A stretch of DNA of 64,000 nt, from assembly GCA_029207755.1 (NCBI GenBank), contig JARCOQ010000017.1, positions 2,244,945-2,308,944 of the forward strand, written 5' to 3'. Each line of letters begins with the position of its first letter. Within the stretch, counting starts at the first letter, position 1. The DNA comes from Chamaea fasciata (lineage: Eukaryota > Chordata > Aves > Passeriformes > Sylviidae). Of this stretch, positions 46,401 through 59,600 are shown piece after piece. Both the position numbers and the translations under genes were made by a program. The notes under the pieces are model-generated. The model did not search any database, was not told the origin of the DNA, and saw only the letters and a list, made by a program, of their open reading frames with translations.

Positions 46401-49259
46401 GTGCACTCGTTTTCCAAGTCAGGTGAATCCATTTCGAGGCAGATTTTCAGACCTGACTTCCCAATGACACCAAATTCTGCTGTAAATCTCCGTGTACCGA
46501 GACCTTCTCTTAAAAAAGATGTCTCCATCTGATAGGGTGCTAAATCTTTCCATTTTCTAAAGGGTTTTTTGGGGATTTTTTTGCAGACTTCAGTCACTCT
46601 CCAGGTTAGTAAATTTTCTCTGGAGTCCTCATAAAGATGACAGAGAGGTGCCTTTGAAAAATAACAGGGGACACTGAATTTCACAGCTAGCTTTTAAAAT
46701 AAAAACAATCCAAATATACACATATATTACAAAGTAGTGATGCAAATAATAATGGCTCTAAATTGGTTCTAAATGGTTCTAAATTGTGGAAAAGCTGATC
46801 CACACCCTGAGAATAACTGGGATGTGTGCTGAGGGAGTTGTTGACTCTCTTCTGTTTGCTCCGTGCAGAAATCTTTACAGGAAAAGCCAATCCTAGAAAT
46901 AAATAGCTTCTTTCCTTTGCGCGGTTCCTAATTTTATTTTCTCCCCCTCAAAATAAAGTTTGCTTTTTGGCCAAAAGTTTTAGCTGGGGTAGGCATGAGT
47001 GTAAAGCTCATAAAAAGGGGATTTACTAAATAAATGTCAATGGGCTCCTCTAATAAAATTATGCAGCGGGAGCAGCCCAATTAATGAGAGAACAGAGCAG
47101 CTCCTTGCACACAAATATTTTGTTTTCAGCACAAGATGAAGGTGCCCAGTTCTCTCAATTTTCTCCCAAGGAACTGATCCGTGAACCTCAGTTTCCTGAG
47201 CTCTTGCTTCCTTCCCAGTCTGGAATAAGAATTTTGGAGTGTTTTTTATTTTTCCTGGGAGGTTCATGTCCTGTTTGGAAAATACCAAGTCCAGTCCAGG
47301 CCCTGCTGTCACATCCCTCACTCGGCACTGACCTTGATTTTTATTCTGTTTTAATTCTTCTTTAATTTAATTCTTCTTCAACTTCATTCTTCTTTTAATC
47401 CTTCCTTAGTGCATTCTCCAGGACCATGGACAGAGCCGTGCCTTGCAAAGCTTTTGCCAAGTGATCTCCAAACTTATAAAATGTTGGGTTTTTGGAAAGA
47501 TCTCCTTGCAAAGAGTCGCCACCAAAATGAATTAACCCAGCAGAAGTCAGTGTAATTAAAATAAAAATTACAATTTAAGAAACAACCTCTCCCTGTGCTG
47601 CGGCGCAAATGCTTTTGGCATTTTCCCTCAGATCAGCCTCTTTCATTCACGGGTATTCCCAGTGGGCAAAGCACAGTTTGTCACCTTCCAGTGACATGAA
47701 ATGTTTGTGAATCCTTCCAGGGGGAAATTCCACTTGGACAATCACAAACCAGTTGCTCTGGTTCCTTTACAGATCCCTCATCCCTCGTGGCAGACACCTG
47801 AAATTTGCATTTTCCAATTCAGCCTCTTGGCAACGTACCAAAACCAGCCCTGAGTTAACAGAAAAAAAAATCCCTAAAATCCTGAGTCTGCTACTTTGAA
47901 ATTATTTTTAATGGTTTTGCAGCTCTTCGGGATCTATTTCGTTTGAAATGAAACCTGACATTTACATCATATCAATATTTGGTTTGTACGCAGCCACAAC
48001 AAGAGAAGCTGGAAACCTCCAATCATCTGCAGAACAGCAAATTGGAATTACTTATGGGAAAAAATGCAATATTTCATTTTCATATTTTCAATTAAACCGG
48101 ATTGAAAGCAAAGCTGTCCAGATCAATCCAGGGGAAAAGAAAGATTCAGGCTTGTGTTTAAAAAGCCCTGAAATGAAATCTCGCTCTTTTTTTTATTCCT
48201 TTTAGTGTGTCATTAGGGGTTTTTTTTTACTTCAGTAGAAAATGCAAACAAGGAAAAAAAAAACCAAATCCTCAAACAAAACACAAGAAATTGAGAAACT
48301 GAAATTTTATTTAAAGTATTGTGGAAATATTTAGCATCTCCAGCTCAGTTCATGTGCAATTAATGATATTAAAAGGCCCTTTGGAGTGTAAAAGGTGGTT
48401 TGCATTTCATTTCTGCCTCCTGACATCCGTGTGGAGCAGAGTCCACTCAGACCTGGCCCCTGCCACAACCTCCCCTGCCTTACCCAGGCTCTTCCCCTCC
48501 TTTGGCTGCACTTTTTAATTAAGAAACCCACACGTGGTATTTGAACAACCCTTTATTTGCTCCACTTGGAGAGCTCTGAACCTGCCCTCATATGTCAGGG
48601 AGTTCATCCCAGTGTTTGACTTTCATATTCTGTTGCATATTCCAGGCCTGTCAGGGCTCCCTTTGGGCAGAAACTTCAGGATTTATTCCTCACCTCCCGT
48701 TTTTGCTGCTTCCCATCGCTGCCACTGATCAAAACTGGCATCGGTCCATCTCTAAATGAGTTTCCAATGCTGGGTTTAAATCTTTCCCTGCTCTGGGTTG
48801 CCAGGCAACTGCCACACAAATTCACCTGCAAGCTCCTGCCTCTGCCCAGGGCCTCAAAATCCCATCCAGGTGTTGGAGCCCTGGGCACTGAGAATTCCAG
48901 ACTTTCTGTGCTCACAGGCACTGACCCCCAAGCAAACACTGCATCTGAAGAAACATCTCTCGAGCGTTTAATCCTGACCCGAACAGAAAAGAAGATAAAA
49001 AAGCAACGCCCAGACCCCTGGGCTTTCCTGCTCCTGGTGGATGGAGCCAGCAGGATCCATGGAAACGGGACTGGAGCCCATCCTTGGAGGAGCAGCCAGC
49101 CCAGCCCCTGGCCCGGCACAGACCCCAGAAATCCCACCCGGGAGCTCCGGCAGCCTCGGGGCCGGGACACTCCCTGGGGGAAGGAGCTTTTCCCAAAATC
49201 CAGCCCCAACTCCCTGAGAGATTCTCTTGTTGAGGTTTCCACCATTTGGGGCTTTGGTC
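43413..49259. other. Intergenic, no gene seen
   Basis: Unique AT-rich DNA with A-runs (44050-44061, 45440-45470). The frames at 48676-49309 on both strands are GC-richer unique sequence, but neither shows a domain, plausible splice sites or a start with family support, so I do not call a gene. Confidence 0.5.
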
Positions 49260-50180
49260 TAACTCCCCTCATCCATCCTGGCTTATCCTGGGACAATCCA
49301 AAGCTTTAACTCCCCTCATCCATCCTGGCCTATCCTAGGCTGTTCCTAAGCTTTAACTCAACTCATTCCTAAGCTTTAACTCCCCTCATCCATCCTGGCC
49401 TATCCTAGGCTGTTCCTAAGCTTTAACTCAACTCATTCCTAAGCTTTAACTCCCCTCATCCATCCTGGCCTATCCTAGGCTGTTCCTAAGCTTTAACTCA
49501 ACTCATTCCTAAGCTTTAACTCCCCTCATCCATCCTGGCCTATCCTAGGCTGTTCCTAAGCTTTAACTCAACTCATTCCTAAGCTTTAACTCTCCTCATC
49601 CATCCTGGTCTATCCTAGGCTGTTCCTAAGCTTTAACTCAACTCATTCCTAAGCTTTAACTCTCCTCATCCATCCTGGCCTATCCTAGGCTGTTCCTAAG
49701 CTTTAACTCAACTCATTCCTAAGCTTTAACTCCCCTCATCCATCCTGGCCTATCCTAGGCTGTTCCTAAGCTTTAACTCAACTCATTCCTAAGCTTTAAC
49801 TCCCCTCATCCATCCTGGCCTATCCTAGGCTGTTCCTAAGCTTTAACTCAACTCATTCCTAAGCTTTAACTCTCCTCATCCATCCTGGCCTATCCTAGGC
49901 TGTTCCTAAGCTTTAACTCAACTCATTCCTAAGCTTTAACTCTCCTCATCCATCCTGGCCTATCCTAGGCTGTTCCTAAGCTTTAACTCAACTCATTCCT
50001 AAGCTTTAACTCTCCTCATCTATCCTGGCCTATCCTAGGCTGTTCCTAAGCTTTAACTCAACTCATTCCTAAGCTTTAACTCTCCTCATCTATCCTGGCC
50101 TATCCTAGGCCATTCTAAGCTTTAACTCAACTCCCCCCATCCAACCCTGGCCTACCCTAGGCCGTTCCAAAGCTGGGCTT
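49260..50180 (+). repeat. 70-bp minisatellite, about 12 copies
   Basis: The marker 'tccct/tctcctcatc' recurs at 49311, 49381, 49451, 49521, 49591, 49661, 49731, 49801, 49871, 49941, 50011 and 50081, exactly 70 bp apart, with diverged copies at both edges. Each unit carries two copies of 'cctaagctttaactc', thus two AAGCTT palindromes, and one CCTAGG palindrome. The C/T variant at the second marker base runs CCCCTTCCTTTT, and the last two units also carry 'ctatcc', showing local duplication of unit blocks. Confidence 0.97.
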
Positions 50181-53100
50181 AACTTCCCACCTTCAGGAGA
50201 AGCACGGACACCATTGGACCTACAGGATCAGTTCAGTTTTGCTTTTACAAACATTTTGCTTTAAAAAGGAAAAAAAAACCAAAACCAAAAACCACCAGCC
50301 TCAGAAAATCCCAATTTTCCTGAGCGTTGAGGTGGATCATTCTTTATTCCAATGAATACTCAGCCTGAGGGCTTGACTCACTGAAATAATTTTTTTACTG
50401 AACACCAAGCGCCCATAAATAATATTTTTCATATTCTCACCAGTAGATCATTTGTATACTAATTTTCCAATCATGCAGACCTGGGCTCATACTTAAAGCT
50501 GTTAAAGAAGGGAGGCTGCTGGCTTTAAATTTACATCTTCTTTTTATAATTTGCTCTTAGACTTACTCATCATCATAATTTCACGGGGCTCACTCAGGTT
50601 CCCAGCAGCGCTCCCGGATATTTTGCTGCACTTTCACAGCCCCTTTACGATGAAGAGGGAGACATTAAAATGGATGTTTTGTATTATCCGAGGATTTCTC
50701 TTGGCAAACATTCCCTGGAAAGCTCCAGATTTTCTGCAGGGGTCTGTGTAGCAACTCAAGGCTGAGCTCTGCTCCGCATTGATTTTCTTCTGGAAATCAG
50801 GATTTCCTCCTGTAGTGCATAATCACAGCTAATTTCATGAATTCATTTAAAGAATCACCGCGGTCCAGATTTTTGCCAGGCACTGTGGAGTTCCTGCTGT
50901 TCCGATTTTTAACTTGTCACATTTACTTTATTTACTTTGTAACTGGTTAATGTCAAAAATCTGGGTTTTTTTTTTCCACTGAATCAATGAAACTTTATTT
51001 TTTTTCTCCTGAAACAAATTAAAAATTCACACAAATTTTGGAAATTTAATATTTTTAAGCACGTTTGGGAACATTTTTCAGGTTGTTTTCAATCCTTTTT
51101 TTCCCTTAAAAACACTTGAGTGAAATGTGAGACTTTGATGACTCGTTTTTATTAAATTTTGTCTTAAAAATGCGTAACAGGAAATTTTCTAAAGTGGTTC
51201 AGAGCTTTCACTTGAGTGTGTGTTTTAATGTGTTTCAACAGGTGTACAGAACAGAGAAATAACTGATTTTTAAAAAAAAAATTTCCTGCAGAATCAGGAG
51301 ATTTAAGTTATGTACCCCTCTGATACAGAGTGGAAATGGGAAAAAAAGGATAGAACTCAGAAAAAAAAATCTAATTGATGATTTCTTGATCCTTTTCTGC
51401 TTTACATAACCTGGAAAAATTCCACTGAGGGGAAGACCAGAAGGCCTGAATCACACTTTAGAGGGAAAAACACCAAAAAATTGTTTTCTATGTATTTGTT
51501 TTGGGGAAAACGAGAAAGTTTTAGGAGTTAAAATCTTTTCTTGTGAATCACATTGTCTCTTTATACAAATTATCCACGACAGCAACGATTTGAAGGAGTT
51601 AAATACATGAAAAAAAGCTGGGAAAGCCCAGGGCAGGGAGGTGTAATTAAAAAATAAAATAAATATAAAATAAAAACATATAAAAATAAAACCAAGCAGC
51701 AAATAATGAAAATAAAGCTGCAATAATGAACTCCCTGAATTTGTCCTGCTCACAGTTCCAGCAGGGCTGCTAATCCGCCCCAATAAATACAAATACAGCA
51801 GGAGTGCAAATCTGTCGTGACAGGTACAAGAACTGTCAAAGAAAGAAACTTTTACATCCTCTCTTCCCCTCTAGATAAATTTTTGTCTTGAGGAGTTTGC
51901 CGCAGTTTTGGATTTGAGCTCGACAGGGAACTACAACCTTTGTTCGTTTTGTGCATCCCATTGGAGGTGAACACCCAATTAAATCACCAGATTTTGGTTG
52001 GTGAAGGTCGGGGTGGGGACTCCCCACAGCCACCAAGGAGAAACAATTCACATTTCTGCTTGGGTGGGAGACAAGAACTTCTGCTTTTGGAGTTCCGGCC
52101 TCTGTTCCAACATGCTCCGGGCAGGAGAGAGGGGAGCAGGGAGAGGCAAAAAGCAAAGGGGAAAGAAGGAAAAACAGGGAAGGGAAGGGACTGCTGAAGG
52201 CAAACGTTTAAATACACACTTCTTCCCCCCAGAGGCTGCTCCTTTGGGGAGTTCATTTTGCCACTCACAAAGACGCAGCTGCAAGCCCCAAAGGTCAGAG
52301 ACTTTCTCCTCCAAAGAGGTATTTATGAGTCTTTAAGTGCAAGGAGAGAAAGATATTTTTTATTAGAGGGAGGCTGCCAGGAGGGGAATTGATTCAGTGG
52401 CTCGGTGTGAGGCAGCAAACACGCCCCTCTCACCCCAAATCCACGCACGGGGCTCTGGGAGCTCCAATTATCCTGACAAAAATGGTTTAAAAAAATAACT
52501 GAACAATGGGATTGGAAGGGAGGAGAGAGGTGGGGATTGGGCCTGAGGCAGAGTGTGATGGAAAAACTCCGAGGTGCAGCAGGAGCCGCTCCTGGAGGAC
52601 TCTGTGCTGCTGGAGATTTATTTGGCAGCAGCATCCCTGTGATTCACGTTTAATAATAAGACGTCTTGCTACAGCTTCTGGCTCGGAATTGAGTCCTGAA
52701 CCGTTTCTGCAGCACGGCTGAGGGCGGATCTATACAATCTAAAGATGAAACAGTTCTTTTTGTCCTCAAGCTTTGCTAAAGTTATAGTATTGGCAATTTG
52801 TTCTTAAACTCCCTGCCCTTAATGGGCTGGGAGCACAAGGGGCTGTAAATATCCTCCGTGACAGAAGATACCTTCAGCCTGATTTCTTGGAGATGTTTTG
52901 ACACAATTTCCAAATTTCCTCTGACCAGAGACCCCCTGGGTGAGGCCACAATCACTCTGCGAAATGGCAGCGATGCGAGTGAAGCGTGGAGATTAAAAAT
53001 GTAGCCAGGACAAAGCTGGAGAAAAGAGAAAATAATAATTTGCTTTGAGCTGAGCAGTAAATCTCCAGGGCAATAATGGCCCTTCCTTGGCACTCACTGA

Positions 53101-56100
53101 TGGAGTTTTCCCTAGTTTTCCCCTCTGATCCTCGAGGAGTTTTCCCTGACACTGCTCAGGCTGGGCCATCCGATATTGGCTGTAAAAAGGTGACTGAGAG
53201 GAATTTCTGATCACTGCCTGTGCTAATTACAGAGTTCTGCAGGGACCAGAGGGTTGTGTGATCCTGAAACCAAAACTCCAAACTCTCAGGGCTCAGCCAG
53301 AGCCTCCAATCCCTGATCTGAGCAAATGAGCACGAGGGGATGCAGAGAGATTTGATTAATGAAACTCCATCCAGAACCCGCCTGCTTTGGGCTGAGCTTT
53401 ACAGCAAATATCGATCCCTGCTTGAAGAGCTCAAAACAGGAGAGGAAAAGCCAAGGAGAGCTGACATTTGACCCCCCAGGAGCTCTCTGAACTTTTCTTC
53501 TCTCTGCATAGAGCAAGAAAGCGAATGTTTTCCTTTGGAGAGGAAACAGGTGAGTTTCTTTTTAACCTCTGGAAGACATTTTAAGCTCAGGGATTTTTTT
53601 TTTTTTTTTTGGAGGCAAGGGGAGTACAACAAAATCAAAAAGCTGTTGCAGTCAACCTGCTGAAACATCAAATTGCTGCTTCTCACTGCTGAGATGTGTG
53701 AATGAGGCTGCCAGGGAGGAATTACTCCTTAACAGCTGAAATATTCCGAATCCTCGGTTTATTGTGTTTCTGGATGTTTGTGTGTGAAATAAATAAACGA
53801 AGGAGCTGCACAGTTATAACTTTGGCTTAATCTGAGGAGCCACAACAGAAGGTTCGGAAAAGAAATCGTCTTTTCAAGAGGGAGGGGAAGGCAGAGGAGA
53901 TGATTTCCGTCTCTTATGGCAGAATTAGGTCCAAGTACATTTCCATCCCTCCTCCAGCTGTTGCCGTGATTGTTCTCCCAAATCACTGTTTTCAGAGCAG
54001 ACGCTTAGCCAATATAATTTAAAACACAGTATTTTGTTCACTGCCTCAAGTATGAAGAACTTCACCTTAGAAACATTTCCAATTCAATGATTGCTCAGAT
54101 GGAGGGTCGGAGGAGCAGAATATCATGAGAGCAAAAGAAAAAAAAAAAATATCTGAATATTTGCACCCTCAGAAAGAGGCACCAGAAACACTTGCAGACC
54201 TTGCTGCGCCATAAATCACTTTGAAAGGAACTTTAGTGAGAGAATTATGACCAACCCCAACAGGGAAAAGCAGAGATTGTCTGCGTAAATATTTGTCTTG
54301 CTACTTATTCCTGCAGCCTGATTTTCCTGTGATTTATGGCTTCTGTTCATATGATTTCTGAGCATTTAATAGACGAGATTTTGTGTGTCCCACGCTGGGG
54401 AGTTCCTAATCAGCTGTAATAGAGCAAAAACTGTGTCAGCCCCAGCACAGCAAAACAGCCTTTTCTTCATCAAACTGCTGCTGGCAAGGGCAGGGAGTTT
54501 TTAATCCTGGTTTTTACTTAAAGCTCAGCTGGAAGCAGAAGTGGAAATATCTCATTTTAATGGAGTCAATACCCAATTGAACCACAGAGAGTAACCCTGG
54601 CAGCACGAGGACTGCCAGGGAGAATCTGTAAAGGGAATAAACATTTCACTTGGGGCAAGGAAGTCAGCTTGACCTGGCCTGGAATTGCTCCTGCTCATCC
54701 CAGGGGCTGCTGGAATTCTGGAGGTCAAACTGCTCCAAATACTCAGTGTGATCCCTCAAAAGCCTCTCCTGGAGCTCCCTGGTGTGGTTTGGAGAGAGCT
54801 TGGCTGCCTGGAATGGAGAATTCAGGGCTGGAGGCATTGGGGGAGTCAGATGGAGTCTCCAAAATGGAATTTGATGGATGAAGTCAGCTTAGCTCAGAGC
54901 TGGAACTCTCATTTTGTAGGAAAAGGTTCTCTGGGAATCCCCCGTGTGCTGCCTCTGCTGCGTTCAGAATTCCAGGGACCAGGATTCCTGGCTGCATTCC
55001 GAAGGAATGAAGAGCAGGAATTAAAGCCAAGGGAATAAAAGGGATCCTGGAACATCCATAAAGATGAAGAAACAAAGTTTGACAGCGTTGCTTCTGTCTG
55101 AAAACAGCAGCATTTGGACAACCCCATGAAACGAGGCCACAAAACAAAATTAATGCACAAAACTGATCCCATTTCCAGCTGATGTCTCCAAGGTGACCCT
55201 GCCTGAAGTCCTTCCCTTGCTTTAATTAAAAGCTCTCCCTGCTCTGGTGTCGATTTGCATTTGCCCCGAGAAAGGAGTGAGGAATAAAGTGGGGTTTGGC
55301 AGAAAATGTTTGTGCAGGCAGCACTGGGAGCCCCAGGCAGCCTGGGCAGGTGATGCCAGGGGCATTTTTGGTTTTGGGGCAGGGGGAGAAGCCAGGCTGG
55401 GTTCCCAAGGAACATCCCCTGTTGGCACCTTGGATTTTGGAGGGCAGAGCCACGGTGGGGAGTGGGACTGAACCCAAAAAGTTCCTTTATCAATTCACTG
55501 GGCTCTGACAGAACCATCCTTAAACCCTGTAAAATTTCATGGGGGCTTGGATTACAGAAATGGAGTTGCCTGTGAGGATTTAAAATTTCATTTATCAGCT
55601 TGATTGTCACTTAGTATTCATTCCCCAAGACTGCAGTCAGTGATATTTTCATGATGCATTCTCAGAACCAACCCCCCAAAATTTGTTGCCATTCTTTCCT
55701 GCTGCTTCTGTTCTGAAAGAGGTTAAATTTGAGGTGTTACGGCAGTTTGGGAGGAGAGGAAAAAAAAAAAAAAAGCAGTTTATAAGTGCTGTGCTAAAAG
55801 CAATAACATTTGATTTGCAATAAAGTATATTGTATGAAAGTTTCTGTATTATCGGATTCCAGTCCCTGGATTAGTGACTATTCACCTCATCTTCCTCACC
55901 CTGTAGGGAAAAATCATTGCCAATTGAAGTATTTTGATTTGTGCTGTTTAGGCAGTCTGGGCAGGAACGCTTTGAGCACAGAAGGGTTGAGCTGTTGGAT
56001 ACTGATATCCTCAGGAAAAAAAAAAAAAAAACAAAAGACCTGCTCTGGGAGAGAGGGGACTGAACTTTCCTTTGGTTTAAAGTCTGTTCATGAACAGATT

Positions 56101-56287
56101 TTTTATAGATTTTCGTGATTCAACAGCGTGGCCCAGCTCATGTCCTTTAAATCTGCAATCTAATTAAATCTAATAAGTAAATTTAATAAATTAACCCCAA
56201 ATTTAGCAAGGAAAAAAAGCTGTATTTATGACTTTATGTATGACTTTTATGTGTTTATGTGATTAATAGGCTCCAGTGATATAAACC
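50181..56287. other. Intergenic, candidate conserved non-coding sequence
   Basis: Mostly unique AT-rich DNA. 50340-50880 lacks recognisable repeats and has many AT-rich motifs (for example 'cccataaataat' near 50411), making it a reasonable candidate enhancer, on composition only. Simple runs occur at 51640-51690 (AAATA-rich) and 53588-53610 (T run). No coding evidence. Confidence 0.4.
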
Positions 56288-56645
56288 CTCACAGGTCTCT
56301 TGGTCACAGCATTCAATATGTGCATGAAAAATTTTGATTTTTGCCACAGGTTTCAAACTCCTCAGGCCCGAAAACTGAGAAGTTCACACAGTCTTTTAAA
56401 ATAATTGCATTGTCCCGAATAAGAGGTTGTGACCATTCTGTGACCATTTTTTGTCCATTTTGGGTCCATTTTGTGACCATTTTGGATCCACTTTGGGTCC
56501 CCCTTGAGCGTAGCCCTGGCCAGGCTCTTGTCCTGCCCAAGGTGTATCTCTAAAGGCCTTTCAATGAATCTCTACTTTATTCTCCAGCTCTGTCCAGCCT
56601 CCGTTCCAGCTCAGCCTTCCCAAGGCATCGCCCCTCAAGGAAACG
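56288..56645 (+). mobile_element. LTR family A, copy 2 (plus)
   Basis: Starts near 'ctcacaggtctcttgg', has internal 10-bp tandem units around 'gtccattttgtgaccatttt' (56437-56500), then 'gtagccctggccaggctctt', 'tgtcctgcccaaggtg', an 'aatgaatctctactttattc' block where AATAAA is expected (here AATGAA), and ends 'cagccttcccaaggcat'. A close relative of copies 1 and 3. Confidence 0.75.
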
Positions 56646-59600
56646 TGGAGGGCTCTGGTGTGAAACTCCAGGGGGGTGTCTCTGTGCTCAGCTCCCACCC
56701 GATTTTCCTGGGGAATTCCTGATCTGGAATCTTGCCTTGAGCGTTTCCATTCAGGAAATTCAATCACTCCAAACAGCTGCTGGGGTTTTTCACCTCAATA
56801 TCTTCTTTGGTTCCTCAGACTAATTCTCCAAACTCCCTCCAAACTCTCCGATATTTTAACAAAAGCCTCAATCTACTCCAAGTCTGTCTCCCTTTGTTCA
56901 TCCTCGTTACTCATCCCCAATTATCTAATTGTGCTCAAATGACATTGATCTTCTTCCCCCAGCCCTAATGTTGAAAGGAGCCTTGAAGAACATTTCCCCC
57001 CCTGCAAATTCTGTTTCCTGGAACTCGAAGTGACACAAAGAAAGTCGTGCTGCGCTCTAGGGACGGGAAGGAAGAAATATTTGATGAAATACAGACTTGC
57101 ACTTTAATGGGCTCCTCGGGAAAGAACGTGTCACAAGAGGAATTCTTTTATCCAGCCGTGGTGACGGGGAAAATGGGATCATGGGATTTTCAGAATTAAG
57201 GAAAACACAATAAAAGAATGTTTTTATTTCCAAAGCTTTAGATTATGCGCAAGTGATTCTGAAAGCACGTCCCAAGCAATTTGAATAAGTCGTGAAATCA
57301 AATCCATAAATAAACTTCTTTTTCCGAGGCAGAACCAACTACAGGCTGCTCATAACATGAAGAGTTTCACTGACACGACCTTGAACACACAGATACGAAA
57401 ACTGCAGAGAAATGGTCAGTAAAAAAGCAGAGAACTTTGATTTTTCCCATTTTTTTCCCATCACTCTAGCGAGGCTGTGTTGAAATCAAGGCACCAATGT
57501 GCACACCGAGAAATACAGAAATGTTCCTGAACAAAAACTCTCAGCCAGTGGGGCAGAGAGGTTGATGTGATGTTATTTACCCTTCCCACGCTGGCTGAGA
57601 TAATTGCAGCAATAGCAGAGCTCATTTTCATACAAAAGCGGGGAAATAAACGCCTGAAATCAGTTTAATCTGCGAGAAACAACGAGTTCCTCCCGGAGCA
57701 TCAAAGCTTTTGAGGCGAGCAGCTTTTGTTCCATCACAAACCTGTAAAGAGCAAAGCGATCCTTGATGAGCTGCCAGATGGATGCAGTGAGGAACTAACT
57801 CATCATTGGCTCAGGTATAAAAATAGAAGATATTTCAAGGAAAAAAACCCTCCAGGATGTGCTGGAAAATCAGAATTTCCGGCTGAGGCACGGTTTTCAG
57901 GCCAGTGGGGCCACACAGAGAACAAACCCTTAATTTTGGGTGGAATCAGGCAGCATTTCAGGTGAGGACAGGAGCCATGTCTGTGCTCAAGAAAGAAGCA
58001 AAAGATCTGTTCTGTCCTGGTGTAGTGATTCATTAAAAAAAAAAAAAATCTTTCACTGGGATAAATTTGTAATTTTTTTTTCCCGTCTTCCAAGTGCAAT
58101 TCAATTTAAGATCTAATTACCACAAACACAGATAACTGAAAGAAGGGGCATTTCTCCTATTTTCATTGGGTTTGTTCTAACTGAACACCATTAAATCCAT
58201 GTTCTCCTGTTTAGATTTTCCCTCTCTGAGAAGTAGAACAGCAAATGCCGTTTATTATTTACAAGCTCTCTCTCCTTTGGCTGACAGACAGCTGGGGAGA
58301 AGGTGCCACTTTTTATTGGCTTCCAAAGATGAAAGATGAAACAAGTGCTGGCTCATCCTTGAGCTTCCCACCTGACCTCTGCTCAGTCGTTCGATGTCAG
58401 CAAGTCAAAATAAATAATGTAAAACGCATCATATGATTAGAGAAATTTGTCAGGCCTGCCTTGTTGACTAATAAAAGGACGAACTCCTCCTCACACAAAT
58501 CAAACCCTGGAGCCATCAAATCCTGAAGTGTAAATCCCAGAGTCCTTGGGAAGGGTTGTGTGGAAGAGGAATTTATTTTGGGTTGGTTTTTTTTTTTGCT
58601 CAGGGGACAAGCAAAAGGACTTCAGCAGGAATTACTGGTGTGTGTTTTATGTCTGGGAGGGGGAAAAAAATAGAGGAAAATAACAAATATTAGCTCTTAA
58701 TTTAAAAGAAGAGCATCTGACTGAAAACCTGCATTAGGAATAGTGAAAGTTCTGTCTTTTTGGTGGATCTTCAGGAAGCAGAGTTGGAAAAAAAACAGTT
58801 TTAAGAGCTGGAATTTGGGCAGTTCTGATATCCCCATGTCTTGGTGCACAGATGGCTGGAGCTGGGATTGTTGTTGAAGGTGCAAATTGTCCTGGAGATT
58901 GAAGAGCTCCTTGAAACATCCCCTTCAATGGGAAAAGAGCACTTGAGAGCAAAATTATTTTGGGGGGGAAAATGATGTGATTTTTCAAACAGCTGAGTCA
59001 GTGCTAACGACTCTGGGGCTTAAAGCTCTGCTGAGTGAATGTGACCTCCTGGGAAAACTTGCAATGGAAACTTTTCCCTTCCCCACGTCGCCAGAGTGTG
59101 CACCAGGCTGCAAATGTCAGTTCCTCTGAGCTGAAGGAGGAAAAAGGCAATTGGGGTAATTTACCTGGTTTCATATATATATATTTTTTTACTGGCTCAG
59201 GTCTTAAACCTTTTAAGTGTAACTGGAGCAGCTTGATGGTGTTGCAGGAAACCGAAATGGAGCTTGTCAAGCTGACTGGCTTCAGCATGAAATTGTGTTT
59301 AAGGGGTCCTAAACAAAACTTCAGGCTTGTAGAAAATTCCCATACGAGTTAGCACAAAGCAAAAAGAAATGTTTTTCAGACCTGTTTTACCTACCTGTTT
59401 TAAGCCATGGGTAAGGGATATTCTAGTTACACTCCAGTGTTAAAACACACTTGGTAAAGAAAGATTTGATTTCGGGAGAAGTGGATAAGGAAAGTGCTGA
59501 ACTTGCAGAGTTCTGCCAAATGCAGGCTGCATTTTCTGGGTGGTGATGTCTTTGTTTCAGATCAGCCCAAATTCAAAATCACTGCAAGACAACGATGAAA

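Noticed and set aside
48676..49309. Open frames of about 180-206 residues on both strands near 49 kb
   Set aside because: Mirror-image frames in moderately GC-rich unique DNA. No conserved domain, and I cannot link them to flanking exons.
49260..50180. CRISPR-like array
   Set aside because: The 70-bp units are contiguous and nearly identical with no unique spacers; this is vertebrate DNA.
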